Part shown: one piece after another, positions 31,001 through 45,100 of the stretch | How positions within the stretch are numbered: position 1 is the stretch's first letter | Layout of the letters: every line of letters begins with the position of its first letter | DNA from: Perca fluviatilis | Taxonomy: Eukaryota; Chordata; Actinopteri; Perciformes; Percidae | NCBI RefSeq assembly: GCF_010015445.1 | Contig: NC_053116.1 | Location: 43,401,707-43,465,706, forward strand | Direction: 5' to 3' | DNA length: 64,000 nucleotides | Notes under the pieces: model-generated | What the model was told of the DNA's origin: nothing | The model's input: the letters and a program-made list of their open reading frames with translations, nothing else | Database searches by the model: none | Program-made: the position numbers and the translations under genes

Positions 31001-34000
31001 TAAGAAACATCCTTAAACTGGCCGATTATATGTCCTAGAGGGAGTATATACAAAAGGAAAAGAATCGGTCCCAGGACAGAACCTTGAGGAACACCACTCG
31101 ATAGACCTGCAGTGTCTGACATGATCTGATTTATAAAAACACTAAAACTTCTACCGGTAAGGTAAGACGAAAACCATTTTAACCCTCATGCCCTCTTCGG
31201 TCATTTTTGTACATTTTTCTCAAGTTTTTTTTTCATTTCGTGATCATTTTTGCTGTGTTACTTCTTATGGCATGAAATTTTGTAGGAATCCTTCTTTTCA
31301 GTCAAATTTTTTAAATCCAGTGTTTTTTACTCTTACATGTCTTTTATACTTAAATGATTCATTTTGTACCCTCTGGACACCTTCGAGGCAAAAATGTCCA
31401 CGCACACAAAAACTGTTATTAAATCATCATATATCAATCTCGTTTGGATTGGCAAGAAAGTCTCAAAACCTATAGGAAGGCCCTAAGAAAGGCCAGATCA
31501 GACTATTACTCATCACTAATAGAAGAAAACAAGAACAACCCAAGGTTTCTTTTCAGCACTGTCGCCAGGCTGACAGATAGCCACAGCTCTACTGAGCCAT
31601 CTATTCCTCTAGCTCTGAGTAGTGATGACTTCATGAGCTTCTTCAATGATAAAATTACAACAATTAGAGATAAAATTCATCACCTTTTACACTCAACTTC
31701 TAACGGTTCACCTTTAAACGCAGAGTCGTTAGAAATAAAGACTAGTCTCGACATATACTTAGACTGCTTTTATCCTATAGATCTTCAACAATTATTGTTA
31801 AAGATATCCTCAGCTAAGCCATCTACCTGTCTCTTGGACCCCATCCCAACGAGACTACTCAAAGAAGCATTACCTGTGGTTAACACCTCATTACTAGATA
31901 TGATCAATATGTCTCTATTAACAGGTTATGTACCACAGTCATTTAAAGTAGCTGTGATAAAACCTCTTTTGAAAAAACCCACCCTGGATCCTGAGGTCTT
32001 AGCAAACTATAGACCTATATCTAACCTTCCCTTTTCTATCCAAGATCCTTGAGAAGGTGGTTGCTAATCAGTTATGTGATTTTCTACATAGCAACAGTTT
32101 ATTTGATGACTTTCAATCAGGATTTAGAAAGAATCATAGCACAGAGACGGCACTGGTGAAAATTACTAACGACCTTTTAACTGCTGCAGACAAAGGTCTT
32201 GTCTCCATTCTTGTTTTACTAGATCTTAGTGCTGCATTTGACACAATTGACCATTCAATCCTGTTACAGAGATTGGAACACTTGGTTGGCATTAAAGGAA
32301 TTGCTCTGAGTTGGTTTAGGTCCTATTTCTCTGATCGATCTCAATTTGTGAATGTTAATGATAAATCCTCCAAGTGCAGCTAAAGTTAGCCATGGGGTTC
32401 CTCAAGGCTCAGTGCTTGGACCAATTCTATTCTCCTTATATATGCTTCCTCTAGGCAATATTATTAGAAAACACTCAATTAACTTTCACTGTTATGGGAT
32501 GACACCCAATTATACTTGTCAATCAAACCAGACGAAACCAGTCAGCTAGCAAAATTTCAAGAGTGCATTAAGGATATAAAATCCTGGATGACCTATAATT
32601 TTTCGATGTTAAACCCTAACAAAACTGAAGTTATTGTGCTGGGCCCTAAACACCTCCGAACTTCATTATCTAGAGATATAGCTACTCTGGATGGTGTTGC
32701 CCTGGCCTCCAGCACCACTATTAGAAATTTAGGAGTTATCTTTGATCAGGATATATCCTTTAATGCCAATCTAAAACAAACCTCAAGAACAGCCTTTTTT
32801 CATCTTCGTAACATTGCCAAAATTAGGAATATCCTGTCTCAAAACGCACACGCTGAAAAACTAGTCCATGCATTTGTTACTTCCAGGCTGGACTATTGTA
32901 ATTCCCCTACTGTCAGGTTGCTCAAATAAGTCTCTTAAGACTCTCCAGCTGATCCAGAATGCTGCAGCGTGTTCTCACAAGAACTAAGAAAAGAGATCAT
33001 ATTTCTCCTGTATTAGCTTCTCTGCATTGGCTTCCTGTTGAATCCAGGATTGAGTTTAAAGTCCTTCTCTTGACCTACAAAGCTCTAAATGGTCTAGCAC
33101 CATCATATCTAGAAGAGCTCCTAATACCCTATTGTCCCACTAGAGCACTGGCCTCCCCAGAATGCAGAGTTACTGGTGGTACCTAGAGTCTCTAAAAGTA
33201 GAATGGGAGCCAGAGCCTTCAGTTATCAGGCTCCTCTCCTATGGAACCAGCTCCCGATCTGGGTTCGGGGGCAGAAACTGTCACCTCATTCAAGAATGAA
33301 CTTAAAACTCTCCTATTTGATAAAGCTTATAGTTAGGGGTGAGGAGTTGCAGTGTTCACCTAACTGGCCCAACTGCTTCTCTTCATAATTGTTAGATTAA
33401 TAATACATAACAAAGTAGAGGGAGGCAGGCCAGCCAAGCCAGATCCGGCGGGGGAGAGTTCTAAGCCCGAAAAAGCTACCTCTCCTTATGACCTGTCTCT
33501 CTTAGTTACCTGTTATAGTTACGCTGTTATAGTCCTAGACTGCCGGGGGACTTCCTTCCTTTGACACACTGAGCTGCTCTCTCCCTCCCTTTCTATTACT
33601 GTTACTATTACTATTACTATTTGTGTGCAGCCCATCCCAGAAATGCTTGTTACTAATCCTAGCTTCTGGGGAGTTTACTCCCGGAGTCCTTATGCTTTTT
33701 TTTCCCCCAGCGTGATTTCCTTGGAGAACGTTGGCACCAAGACCTCGTTTGCAGCTGTCGCCGTGGTCCTGCTGCACTCCCTGCTGAGCTCAGCGATGCC
33801 CTGCAATGTCATGCTGCGTCCTGCTGAACCCTGCAGCTTCCCGCCAAACCCAGTCACTGTTCCATTATTAATGTGACTACTATCGCCACTGTTCATCACA
33901 CCCCCAACCGGCTCGTCAGACACCGCCTACCAAGAGCCTGGGTCTGTCCGAGGTTTCTTCCCAAGAGGGAGTTTTTCCTCGCCACTGTCGCACTGCTTGC

Positions 34001-34657
34001 TCTTGAGGGAATTACTGGAATTGTTGGAATTGTTGGGGCTTTGTAAATTATAGAGTGTGGTCTAGACCTACTCTATCTGTAAAGTGTCTCGAGATAACTT
34101 ATGTTATGATTTGATACTATAAATAAAATTGAATTGAATTGAATTGAATATCAATATTTTTTTCTGCTTTTTTTTCATGAATCACTTAAACAACTTCTTA
34201 CCTAATCAAAACCACCAAACATTCAATCATTTTCAGGATTTTAACCCTTTAAATGCCAGTTTATGTATTTGAAGTATGTCATTTTTTATAAAAAAAAAAC
34301 ACAAAAAAATTTTTTTTTCCCATATAATGAATAATATGTAGATGGGGCTTTGGTGGTGATTAGAGGCTTGGATATGTCAAAGATAAGCAACAAAACAGAT
34401 TTGATTGCATTAGTATTTTTTATGTAATTCCAGATACTCCCTTTGGACACCTTCGAGGCAAAAATGGCCCCATTGACTTCCATTATAACCACATGTTTTG
34501 ATCTCACTGCCTTTACAGTATAAAACCATGCTTTCTGTAATATCAGCATTACATTTGGAAGAAAACTAGTCATATTTGACATTTTTACAGTATTTCACCA
34601 GATTCAACCATTTTGCCCTTGTAGGCCGATGCATGAAATTATAGTTATATTATGGAG

Positions 34658-34704
<47 letters not shown>

Positions 34705-34897
34705 CGTGCGTGCGTGTGTGTGTATGTGTGTGTGTGTATATGTGTGTGTGTATGTGTGTGTGTGTGTGTATATACTGTATGTATATTTGTGTGTGTCTGT
34801 GGGTGTGTGGGTGGGTGGGTGGGTGTGTGTGTGTGGGTTGGGTGTGTGTGTGTGTGTGCGTGTGTATGTATGCGGCGTGTGTGTGTGTGTGTATGTA

Positions 34898-34936
<39 letters not shown>

Positions 34937-35048
34937 TGGTTGTGTGTGTGTTTGTGTGTGAGAGAGAGTTTGTGTAAATCTGTAAACAAACAAAAATGAG
35001 AATTTTAGTGGTGAAAAAGGCACCTTACTTTAGCCAGTTATATTATGG

Positions 35049-35104
<56 letters not shown>

Positions 35105-35988
35105 TTTGTGTGTGTGTGTGACGTGTCTGTGTGTTGAGAGAGTTTGTGTAAATCTGGGTGAAAAAAGGGCTTCTTTTGAAGGATGCATTTCATGTGTCTT
35201 TGAAGACGTGCTTGACTAAAAACATTGTCTCCTGCATTTGTTGTAAACAAAAACAACTATTAGTGTGTTGATGCACCTGGCTCTAGAGAAGGAGAAAGAT
35301 CTGGAGCAAAGAGAAGGAGCCTTTATCTTCCAGCCAACTGCAGGACTCATCTGAAGATGACACAAGTTTCTGGAGTCTGACAAAATGGTCACTGGTGTCC
35401 TCCAACTCTGTGAGTGCCTCTAACCCTTCCTCTGAAAGTGGAGAGGACACTGAAGATCCTGTCCATCCTAACATTGAATGGACAGTGAAGAATTGGCAAG
35501 TCTGGTCTCCATCTAATACTGAGACGCTGCGCAACATTCAAGCACCGACCGGCATGATGTCAGAGCCCACGAGATATGCCATATCAAGAATCCATGATGT
35601 GGCATCCTCTTTCCACCTTTTCTTCACTCTTGACTTGATCCAGCTGATTCAGGAAATGACAAACCTACACGGGAGGTGTTCAATCTCAGGATGGAGTGAT
35701 GTGGATGCTCAAGAGATTTTAACATACATGGGACTTCACACCTGGCTGGTGTGTACCGGTCCAAAGGGGAATCCACCCGGAGCCTGTGGGATGTCCATAG
35801 TGGGAGACCAGTCTTCAGGGCCACCATGTCCCACAAACCATTTGAAATGATAAGCGCCAGTTTACAGCACATGCAGGAGACAATGTTTTTATTCAAGCAC
35901 GTCTTCAGAGACACATGAAATGCATCCTTCAAAAGATGCCTTTTTTCAGCCCTAAAGTGATCATTGCTTGCTTACAGGTTCACGCAAA

Positions 35989-36069
<81 letters not shown>

Positions 36070-36079
36070 ACACACACAA

Positions 36080-36123
<44 letters not shown>

Positions 36124-36152
36124 AAACACACACAAACACACACAAACACACA

Positions 36153-36191
<39 letters not shown>

Positions 36192-39100
36192 CTCCATAAT
36201 ATAACTACAATTTCATGCATCGGCCTACAAGGGCAAAATGGTTGAATCTGGTGAAATACTGTAAAATGTCAAATATGACTAGTTTTCTTCCAAATGAAAT
36301 GCTGACATTACAGAATGCATGGTTTTATACTGTAAAGGCAGTGAGATCAAAACATGTGGTTATAATGGAAGTCAATGGGGCCATTTTTGCCTCAGAGGTG
36401 TCCAAAGGGAGTATCTGGAATTACATAAAAAATACTAATGCAATCACATAAATTTTGTTGCTTATCTTTGACATATCCAAGCCTCTAATCCCCACCAAAG
36501 CCCCATTCCCCTATGATTTATTTTATGGAAAATAATTAATGTTTTGTTGGGTTTTTTCATAAATAATTGTTACTTCAAAGATTTAAAACTGGCATTTAAA
36601 GGTAGGGTTAAAATCCAGAAAATTATTGAATTTTTGGTAGTTTTGAGCAATTTACAAGTTGTTTAAGTGATTTATGAAAAAAAGCAGAAAAAATATTGAT
36701 ATATGATGATTTAATATCAGTTTTTGGACATGTACATTTTGCCTCGAAGGTGTCCAAAGGGAGTATCTGGAACTATGTAAAAAATACTAATGCAATCAAA
36801 TTAATTTTGTTGCTTATCTTTGACATATCCAAGCCTCTAATCACCACCAAAGCCCCATCTAGATATTATTCATTATATGGAAAAAAAATCATTTTTTGTG
36901 TTTTTTGTAATAAAAAATGAAATACTTCAAATACATAAACTGGCATTTAAAGGGTTAAAATCCTGAAAATGATTGAATGTTTGGTAGTTTTGATTAGGTT
37001 AGAAGTTGTTTAAGTGATTTATGAAAAAAAAGCAGAAAAAAATATTGATATATGATGATTTAAAAACAGTTTTTGTGTGCGTGGACATTTTTGCCTCGAA
37101 GGTGTCGAGAGTAAGTTTTTTTAAGGAGGGCATGAGGGTTAAAGCTGATCCAGATATCCCTAATAGATCCTGAAGTTTATTAATCAAAATATTGTGATCA
37201 ATAGTGTCGAAGGCAGATGTAAGGTCCAATAAAACTAACACTGTATGCTTTCCACAATCTGCTGACATCAAAATATCACTCAAAACTTTAACTAGTGCAA
37301 AAGTTTCAAAAATATTGTTTATCTCTAAGAAAGTAGTAAGCTGCTCTGCTACGACTTTCTCCAGAATCTTAGCCATAAAAGGGAGTTTTGATATAGGCCT
37401 ATAATTCATAGGTTGCAATGGATCTAAACTGGGTTTTTTAAGAACAGGTTCAACAATAGCATGTTTAAAAAAGTCAGGAACCACACCAGTTAAAAGAGAA
37501 GTATTGATCATTTCTACAACACAGGGCCCAATACTATCAAAAACCTGCTTAAACAACATAGTTGGGAGAACATCACTGTGACAACAAGAAGGTTTCAACT
37601 TATCTAGCAGAGTGGCGACCTCATGTAATGTCACCAGTTCAAAGGAAAAACATGGATGAGAAAGCGCCAAAGTACAAGCTTTGATACAAGCAGGAGAAAG
37701 TAAAATACTAGATCTGATATCTTTAATCTTCTCAACAAAGAAGTTAAGGAATACATTATTGTTTGACAAAGAAAGCACCGCAATTGGAGAGACAGATGGC
37801 GAAACAATTGAGTTAATGGTGTCAAACAAGAATTTGGGTTTTTTCTTATTTGAGAATATTAGCTGAGAGAAGTATTTAGTTGTAGCACTTTTCAGAAGTT
37901 CATTTAGGGAAGTAGTTAATTCTCTAAGATAAAGCCTGTATACTTCAAGTTTAGTTGTTTTCCATAAGCGCTCTATTTTCCGACATTTACTTCTGCAGCT
38001 CTGAATAGATGTGTTTATCCAGGGGCAGGGCTTTTTAAGAGAGACCATGTTTGATTTCATAGGAGCCACTTCATCTAAAATTGCTAAACATTGGCTATTA
38101 AAAGACTCAGCATACACATTTGCATCACTGCAACCCCTTAGCCGGCATCGATCAAACAACATAGAAAACTTCCCAGCAACATCCTGGTTAATAATTCTCC
38201 TTTGAGAATCATTCTCAGAGGCGGGGGGTCCCGAGGTAAGTTCAGGTTAAAGAAAACACAACTATGATCACTCACATGTACATCCTGCACACACACATTT
38301 ACTATCTCTAGGCCTAATGAGAAAACAAGGTCCAGGGTGTGCCCCTTTAAGTGTGTAGGTCCTGAGACATGCTGTGTAAAATTAAAAGAGTCAGTAATGG
38401 CTTTGAGATCTGTAGCTGCAATGCATGACATATCATCAATATGAAGATTGAAATCTCCAATAATTAAAACTTTCTCCAGTTTAATTATAGAGGTTAAAAA
38501 AATCAGTAAAATCAGTAAGAAAGATGCCTGCAGGACCAGGAGGGCGGTAAATTAGCACACAATAAAATATGTTACCAGAACCGACCTTAATCATCTGTGA
38601 TTCAAAAGAGGTGAAAGTTTCAGAGTGGATTACTCTGCATAAGAATCTGTCATGAAACACAACAGCAAGGCCGCCGCCTCGGCGTGCCGTTCGAGGTGTC
38701 CCAATCACAGAGCAACCTGCAGGGCACAGCTCATTTAAATGTACAGCTTCCTTATCCCTCTGCCACGTTTCTGTAAGAAACATAAAATCCATCTTTTCCT
38801 TGGTGAAAAGATCGTTGATGGCATGCGCCTTATTAGTGATGGAACGAGCATTAAGCAGCGCTAAACGGAGCAATGATGGCAGGCCGGTCTCCTTAATGGC
38901 AAGTTGTAGTGGCCGCAAATACCTGGTACAGTCACGAGGTTTCCAGCGGTGCCGTGCGGTCAATCGCTGGTAAGACAGGTCGGCCACAAACTGCAGTTTC
39001 CTAACAGCGTCTCCACCACCGTCCCACGATGACCAAAGGGGATCTTGTCGAATGGGCAGGGCGAGCTGCAGGCGACCCCGCAAGGGAGCGCCCCCAGCAC

Positions 39101-42100
39101 CTGCATCCCGGGGAAAAACCGGCAGCAACCACCGCGGCCGCCGCCCGCAAAGAAGCTTGGGCACCCCCATTCACGATGACAGCCTCATCCCGACCTGAAC
39201 GCCAGCTCTGCAACCCCTTCTCCTTCGTCTCTTCTTGGGATTTCCACGGCCCCGAAACAAAAATCAAATAATTTGGTAATCAAATAGACTGGGTACACAC
39301 ACCAACGGGGGTGGAAAAGTTTGACTAGTCTCCCAGCTGTGTGTCTCCCAGCTGTTACAGAGTCCTTCCATATACACTCCAATGTTCATCAGGGTGACAC
39401 AATCGTATGTCTGCGCAGCGGTGACACAATAATTTAAAGGCATGGTTAATGTGACCATAAAAGAGACAAAAACAAAAATAAAAATGACACAAATGTGACG
39501 TAGCAGCGGCCATGCCGGACAAAGGCGCCATCTTGCTAGAAACACCTAAGCAGTAAAAACACACACACACACACACACACACAGTACAGCAGTAAAACAC
39601 ACACACACAGTACAGCAGTAAAAAACACACACGCACTCTCTTTGTAGTTTGTCTTATTTGAAGCTAATGTACGTCTTCTTTGTGATTCCTGCTGTACAGA
39701 GTTTGTTGAATGCACTTATCTGTCTCTTTGGATAAAAGTGTCTGCTAAATGAAATGTGTGTGTGTGTGTGTGTGTCTGTGTGTGTGTGTGCGTGTGTGTG
39801 TGTGTGTGTGTATGTGTGTGTGTGTCTATGTGTGTGTGTAGTTGTGTGTGTGTGTGTGTGTGTGTATTGCAGCAGTGGGCCCCAGAGATGTGGTGTGCAG
39901 GCCCACCACATGGTGGACATGCCCTGACGCCCATCAACCACTGCCCCAGCTATGGGCAAATAGCCCCACTGCCTTGTGGGTTAGCCTCTTCAGGGAAGGC
40001 TAAGGGAGCACACCCAACAGAAAAGCAATGCGCTGGCGGTGCGTAATAGACGACCTAAACAGAGCTAGGTCCCAGCAGCCTCCTGCAGCCAGGATGGGGA
40101 GCTGGTCGTCCTGGGCTCACCCGTGCCATCAGACTTACCTCATCATGGTGAAGATAGTGCTACTGAGGAGAAAGCACCCCCTTTAGCACTTTAAAAAAAT
40201 TGTTGTGCAGGTATCCACCTCTGACCACAGTGAATATTACCTGGATCTACACCTGGTTGAAGTATGGCAGCGATGGGGTGTCTGACGACTGTTTGAATAG
40301 ACTGAGAGCTCAGAGTCCATAGTCCATAACCTACTAAGCATCATGCACAAAGCACATCAGGAAACCCTAAAAAAAAACTTATCCAGCACCACCAGACAGC
40401 AATGGCAAAAAGCTTGTTGGGAAGTGCAGAGAACTCTGCAGACCTTACAGAACAAGTGGTGGATGGAGAAGGCTCATGAAATTCAGTCATTCACTGACAG
40501 AAATGATATGCACGACTTTTACAATGCAGTCAAATCCATCTACGGCTAAAATAAGTCACCGCATCATTCCCCTGAGCAGCTGATGGGCTTAAAGTCCTGA
40601 AAGACCAGAATAGCATCCTGGAGAGGTGGGCTGAACATTTTAACACCCTACTAAATCAGGACTCTGATGCAGACTATACCATCCTGGATGAACTGCCTGA
40701 ATTTCCACTTATTGAAAACCTTAGCCAACCTCCAACCTTCCTGGAGGTTCTGTCAGCTAAAGTACAACAAGTCTCCTGGCTATGACAATATTCCTGCAGA
40801 ACTGCTAAAACAGGGAGGGGGTATCTCTGCACAAGAACACTACATTGTTACATCACCAAGGTTTGGGCTGATGAAACCATCCCACAGCAATGGAGAGATG
40901 CCAGTATTGGCAACATATATAAAACCAAAGGGGATAGGGCCATTTGTGGCAACCATAGGGGCATATCACTTCTTGCTGTGGGAGGCAAGGTCCTGACCAA
41001 GGTGATGCTACATAGACTGATCAATGACATCACAGAGTCTATGCTACCCGAGTCACAGTGCGGGTTTAGAAAGAACAGGAGCACAGTCGACATGGTCTTC
41101 ACTACCCGGAAACTTCAGGAAAAGTGCAGGGATGAACATTAAGACCTGTTTATGGCTTTTATCGACCTCTCCAAAGCCTTCGACACTGTGCAGAGAGATC
41201 TCTTGTGGGAAGTCCTCCTCCGGATTGGATGCCCCACTAAGTTTGTCAACATCCTCCGTCATTTTTATGATGGAATGACTGCTAGGGTTATAATAGGAGG
41301 TCAACAGTCTAGCCCTTTCCCTGTGCGCACAGGGGTAAGGCAGGGGTGTGTACTGGCACCAATGCTTTTCAACATCTTCCTCATATGTGTCACCCAGCTT
41401 CTCCACAAGGAGATTGAAGACAGCAGTGGGGTGACAGTAGTGTACAGGCTGGATGGTAACCTCTTTAATATCAGGAGGCTGCAGGCAACCACCAAACTGC
41501 ACAGAGTGAGGATACTTGAGCTGCAGTATGCAGATGACTGCGCTCTCGTATCTCACTCTCCAGAAGACCTCCAGTCTGTCCTAGATGCAGCAGTGACGGC
41601 ATACAGCAGGATGGGGTTGACCATCAACACCGCCAAAACAGTGGTAATCTGCCAGTGGAGTGCCAACATCCCACCCACACCACCCATCTTCACTGTTGCA
41701 GGTGAAAAAATGTCAGTTGTTCCGTCATTCAAATACCTGGGGAGCATTATCTCTGAAGACAATAGCATTGACAATGAGGTTCAGAACAGAATCAAACAAG
41801 CATCAGCTGCCTTTGGGAGACTCCGGCAGTGGGTTTTTCAGAACAAGAATCTTCATATGAATACAAAAATCTGCATCTACCAAGCGGTCTGCATCACCAC
41901 CATCCTCTACAGCTGTGAAGCCTGGGTTAGTTACAGCCGCCACATCAAGTCCCTGGAACACTTCCACATCTGCTGTCTCCAGCGCATCCTGGGAATCACT
42001 TGGCGTGACAGAGTGCCTCACACTGAGATCCTCAGGAGAACAGGCTGTAAGAGTATTGAGGCCACGATCACCCAGCACCAACTGGGTTGGTTGGGGCATG

Positions 42101-45100
42101 TCATAAGGATGCCCTACAACTGTCTTCCCCGCAGAGTGCTATATGGCCTGCTACACCAAGGCCAACGCTCTGCCGGAGGCCAGAAGAAACGCTTAAAAGA
42201 CCAATTGAAGGCTTAAGAGGTGTAAAATCAAACCTGGAGAACATGGCTGCTGATCGCAACATCTGGCGGCAGCTATGTCTAGATGGGACCCAAGCACTGG
42301 AGGAGGAAAGGACAGTCAGGAGACAACAAAGAAGGCTCAGGAGGAATACACACACCCATGATTGCCAGTAAGACCAGTACCATGTATACATGCCCCACCT
42401 GCAATAGAACCTGTGGATCCAGGATAGGACTGTACAGCCATCAGAAAACTCACCATTAAAAGACAGAAGTGGGAGTCATCATCGGATTCGATGGACAACT
42501 GCAAGCAAGCAAGCAGTGTCTGTGTGTGTGTGTCTGTGTGTGTGTGTATGTGTGTGTGTGTGTCATGATTGTGAGTTTCTGTTATGTTCTGTTTCCTGTT
42601 TTATTTTGTAGTTTGTCTTTTCTCACTTGTCTTGTCTAGTTTTACTTCCTGCCTTGTGTTTTCCCACCTTTTTCAGACCTGATGTGTTTCACCTGTTCCC
42701 TAGCCCTTGTGTCACCTGTCTCTTGTTTGCTCGTTATCTGGTGTATTTAGTTTCTGTGTTACCCTTGTCCTGTGTTGGATCATTGTATTCTGTTGCTGTG
42801 TGTTCTGTTAGCGTGTTTGTGCATGTAGTCTACCTTTTGTCTCTGAGTTCCAGTTGTGAGATCCTGTTCTGTTGTTCTGGAGTTAGTTTTTGCCTGTTGC
42901 ATTCTGGACTCTTTTGGTATGTACTTCATTTTTGTTTGTGAAATAAATCCTCAAGCAACAAACTTCCGCCTGCTCTCTGCATTTGGGTCCTCCATTCCCT
43001 GCAACTTGTGACAGTGTGTGTGTCTCTGTGTGTATGTGTTACCTGTCTGGAAGTTAGATTTTAGGACGTCCGGAGGCAGAGCGATGGTCCAGTTTAATAT
43101 TCCTGCGACGCCTCCGGCCAGGAGGATTCTGGGAGTGCTGAGCTGAGAGACGCTGACACACGCAGACACACATTAAAACCAGCGGACACACGCAGACACA
43201 CATTAAAACCAGCGGACCCACAGGAACTGTATAAGCTTCTCCACGGTTACCATGGTTACTCACCTCTGACCCTCGGGAGTCAGGACGTTTTTGAGGTATT
43301 CATACGTCAGGAAGTAGAGACCGTTAGAAGGAACGTCTAAGAGACAGAAAGAAGTAAACACACACTGTAACTCTGTTACTCTGGTAACAATCATAGTTAC
43401 AGTTACAGTCACACAGTTACAAATATCAGTTACTGGAGTACTGTCAGGGATTACCGGACACATATAGTTACATATATCAGTTACTAGAGTACTGTCAGAG
43501 ATTACTGGTCACACATAGTTACATATATCAGTTACTAGAGTACTGTCAGGGATTACTGGACACACAGATACAGATATCAGTTACTGGAGTACTGTTAGGG
43601 ATTACTGGACACATATAGTTACATATATCAGTTACTAGAGTACTGTCAGAGATTACTGGTCACATATAGTTACATATATCAGTTACTAGAGTACTGTCAG
43701 GGATTACTGGACACACATAGATACATATATCAGTTACTAGAGTACTGTCAGGGATTACTGGACACACATAGTTACAGATATCAGTTACTGGAGTACTGTC
43801 AGAGATTACAGGACACATAGTTACATATATGAGTTACTGGAGTACTGTCAGGGATTACTGGACACACATAGTTACATATATCAGTTACTAACAAAACGTA
43901 GTTACTTTTTCAATTCGGCGCAACGTTACTTTTCCCAGGGACAGATTTAACAGCAACATTGCCTTTTCAGCTGCATGCTAGCTCCACACGGTACGTGACA
44001 GAGGCTGGTAGCAGAGCACAGAGCAATCATGTCAAGCGAGAAGCAGCCAACGCTAACTTTTGACAGCGTTTTACGCTTTGTGGCTCTTTGCTGGACGGCG
44101 CTCTGAGAGAGAGCTACATCACACATGCCACTAAACTGCTGAGGACTGGCAGTTAAATCGTCTTTCATACAAACAGAGCATGCCAGGCAGACACAAAGCT
44201 GACAACCTCACAGATGGATGCGGTGGAGATGGGCTCATACGTAGACTAGGCGACACGCAGGGGACCACTGTGGACTTGTGTCGGTTGCACGGACATGCAA
44301 GGATTTCCAGGAAAGAGGCTGCATGTGTCTACGACAATGCACGGACCATCGTGGCTGCGCAACCGGTACAAGTCGATACAGACATTACATACACTTACAC
44401 CATGTAACGCCGATGACCTGCCGATGTGCATTCAACCGGCACTGGACTCGTTCATAATGAATCAGCCATCCCTCTGTGAGGAGAGAATCTGCAGTGGAGT
44501 TCAGACACTTCACTGATACACCACAGATTGGCTTCATGGTCAAAGATAGTTTTTGTATTATTAACTTCAGTCTCTCTGCCAGAGACGCCTGCTTTTAAAA
44601 GTAACGAGTAATGTAAAAAGTTACTTTTCATAGGGGGGATTACTTTTTTAAGAAGTAACGAGCAACAAGCAAACACTACTTTTTACATTTTTTCACGATC
44701 ACGGTGACAATTGTTTAAATTCTTTTAAGAACATTCCTAAACTCTTAATGCAGCAACACACCTACAACACACAATTGGCAAAACAGTTAATTTCATGCTC
44801 AAAATCACACATTGAAAACTAAACTCTAACACTAATTTTCAAAATACAATAATACACTAACACAATGTACTATCTACCAAAAAATTGCAAACATGTCTCA
44901 AAATCAAATAATTCTTCCAAAACACTAACACATGTTCTCTTCCAACAGGAACATTTAGTCAATCACTTCACAATGTCATAAAAACACTAACATCAGATGG
45001 AATTACAGAAACTATGTGTCAGGTATGCCCTTATACAATAGACAATAGTAAATTGTATTGATCATAGATTGTGTTTTACACTGCAGTTTCTCTTGAAGCC

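Larger units (their letters stand above)
31183..37138. mobile_element. Palindromic piggyBac element with TTAA duplication
   Basis: Flanked by TTAA (31179-31182, 37139-37142). Termini CCCTCATGCCCTC and exact inverse. The left arm (31183-31438 plus 34156-35250) and right arm (about 35870-37138) are largely inverted copies of each other: CTTCGAGGCAAAAATG, GGGCTTTGGTGGTGATTAGA and ATGCATTTCATGTGTC recur in inverse order. The right arm carries an additional about 350-bp duplication. The loop holds a piggyBac transposase fragment. (TG)n tracts at 34660-34960, 35050-35120 and 35990-36190 lie in the arms. A LINE is nested at 31439-34147. Confidence 0.85.
28195..39545 (-). mobile_element. L2/Rex1-like LINE, near full length, split by two later insertions
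   Basis: Minus strand, from a 5' end near 39.5 kb to a (TTAC)n tail at 28196-28217. Endonuclease: 38481-39170 ([19 protein letters not shown]) and 38138-38431 (VSDHSCVFF). Reverse transcriptase: 37139-38162 ([25 protein letters not shown]), continuing at 30850-31178 ([21 protein letters not shown]). C-terminal domain: 28360-28782 ([17 protein letters not shown]). Interrupted by a piggyBac element (31183-37138) and an ATT-flanked element (28916-30722). Without these it is about 3.6 kb. Stops and frameshifts make it inactive. The clade assignment is approximate. Confidence 0.85.

Noticed and set aside
34604..36245. Cys/Val and His/Thr repeat proteins
   Set aside because: Products of (TG)n/(CA)n tracts in the arms of the piggyBac palindrome.
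44180..44407. Possible small host gene (75 codons)
   Set aside because: The [11 protein letters not shown] pattern and the surrounding GTAACG repeats fit a decayed hAT transposase better.
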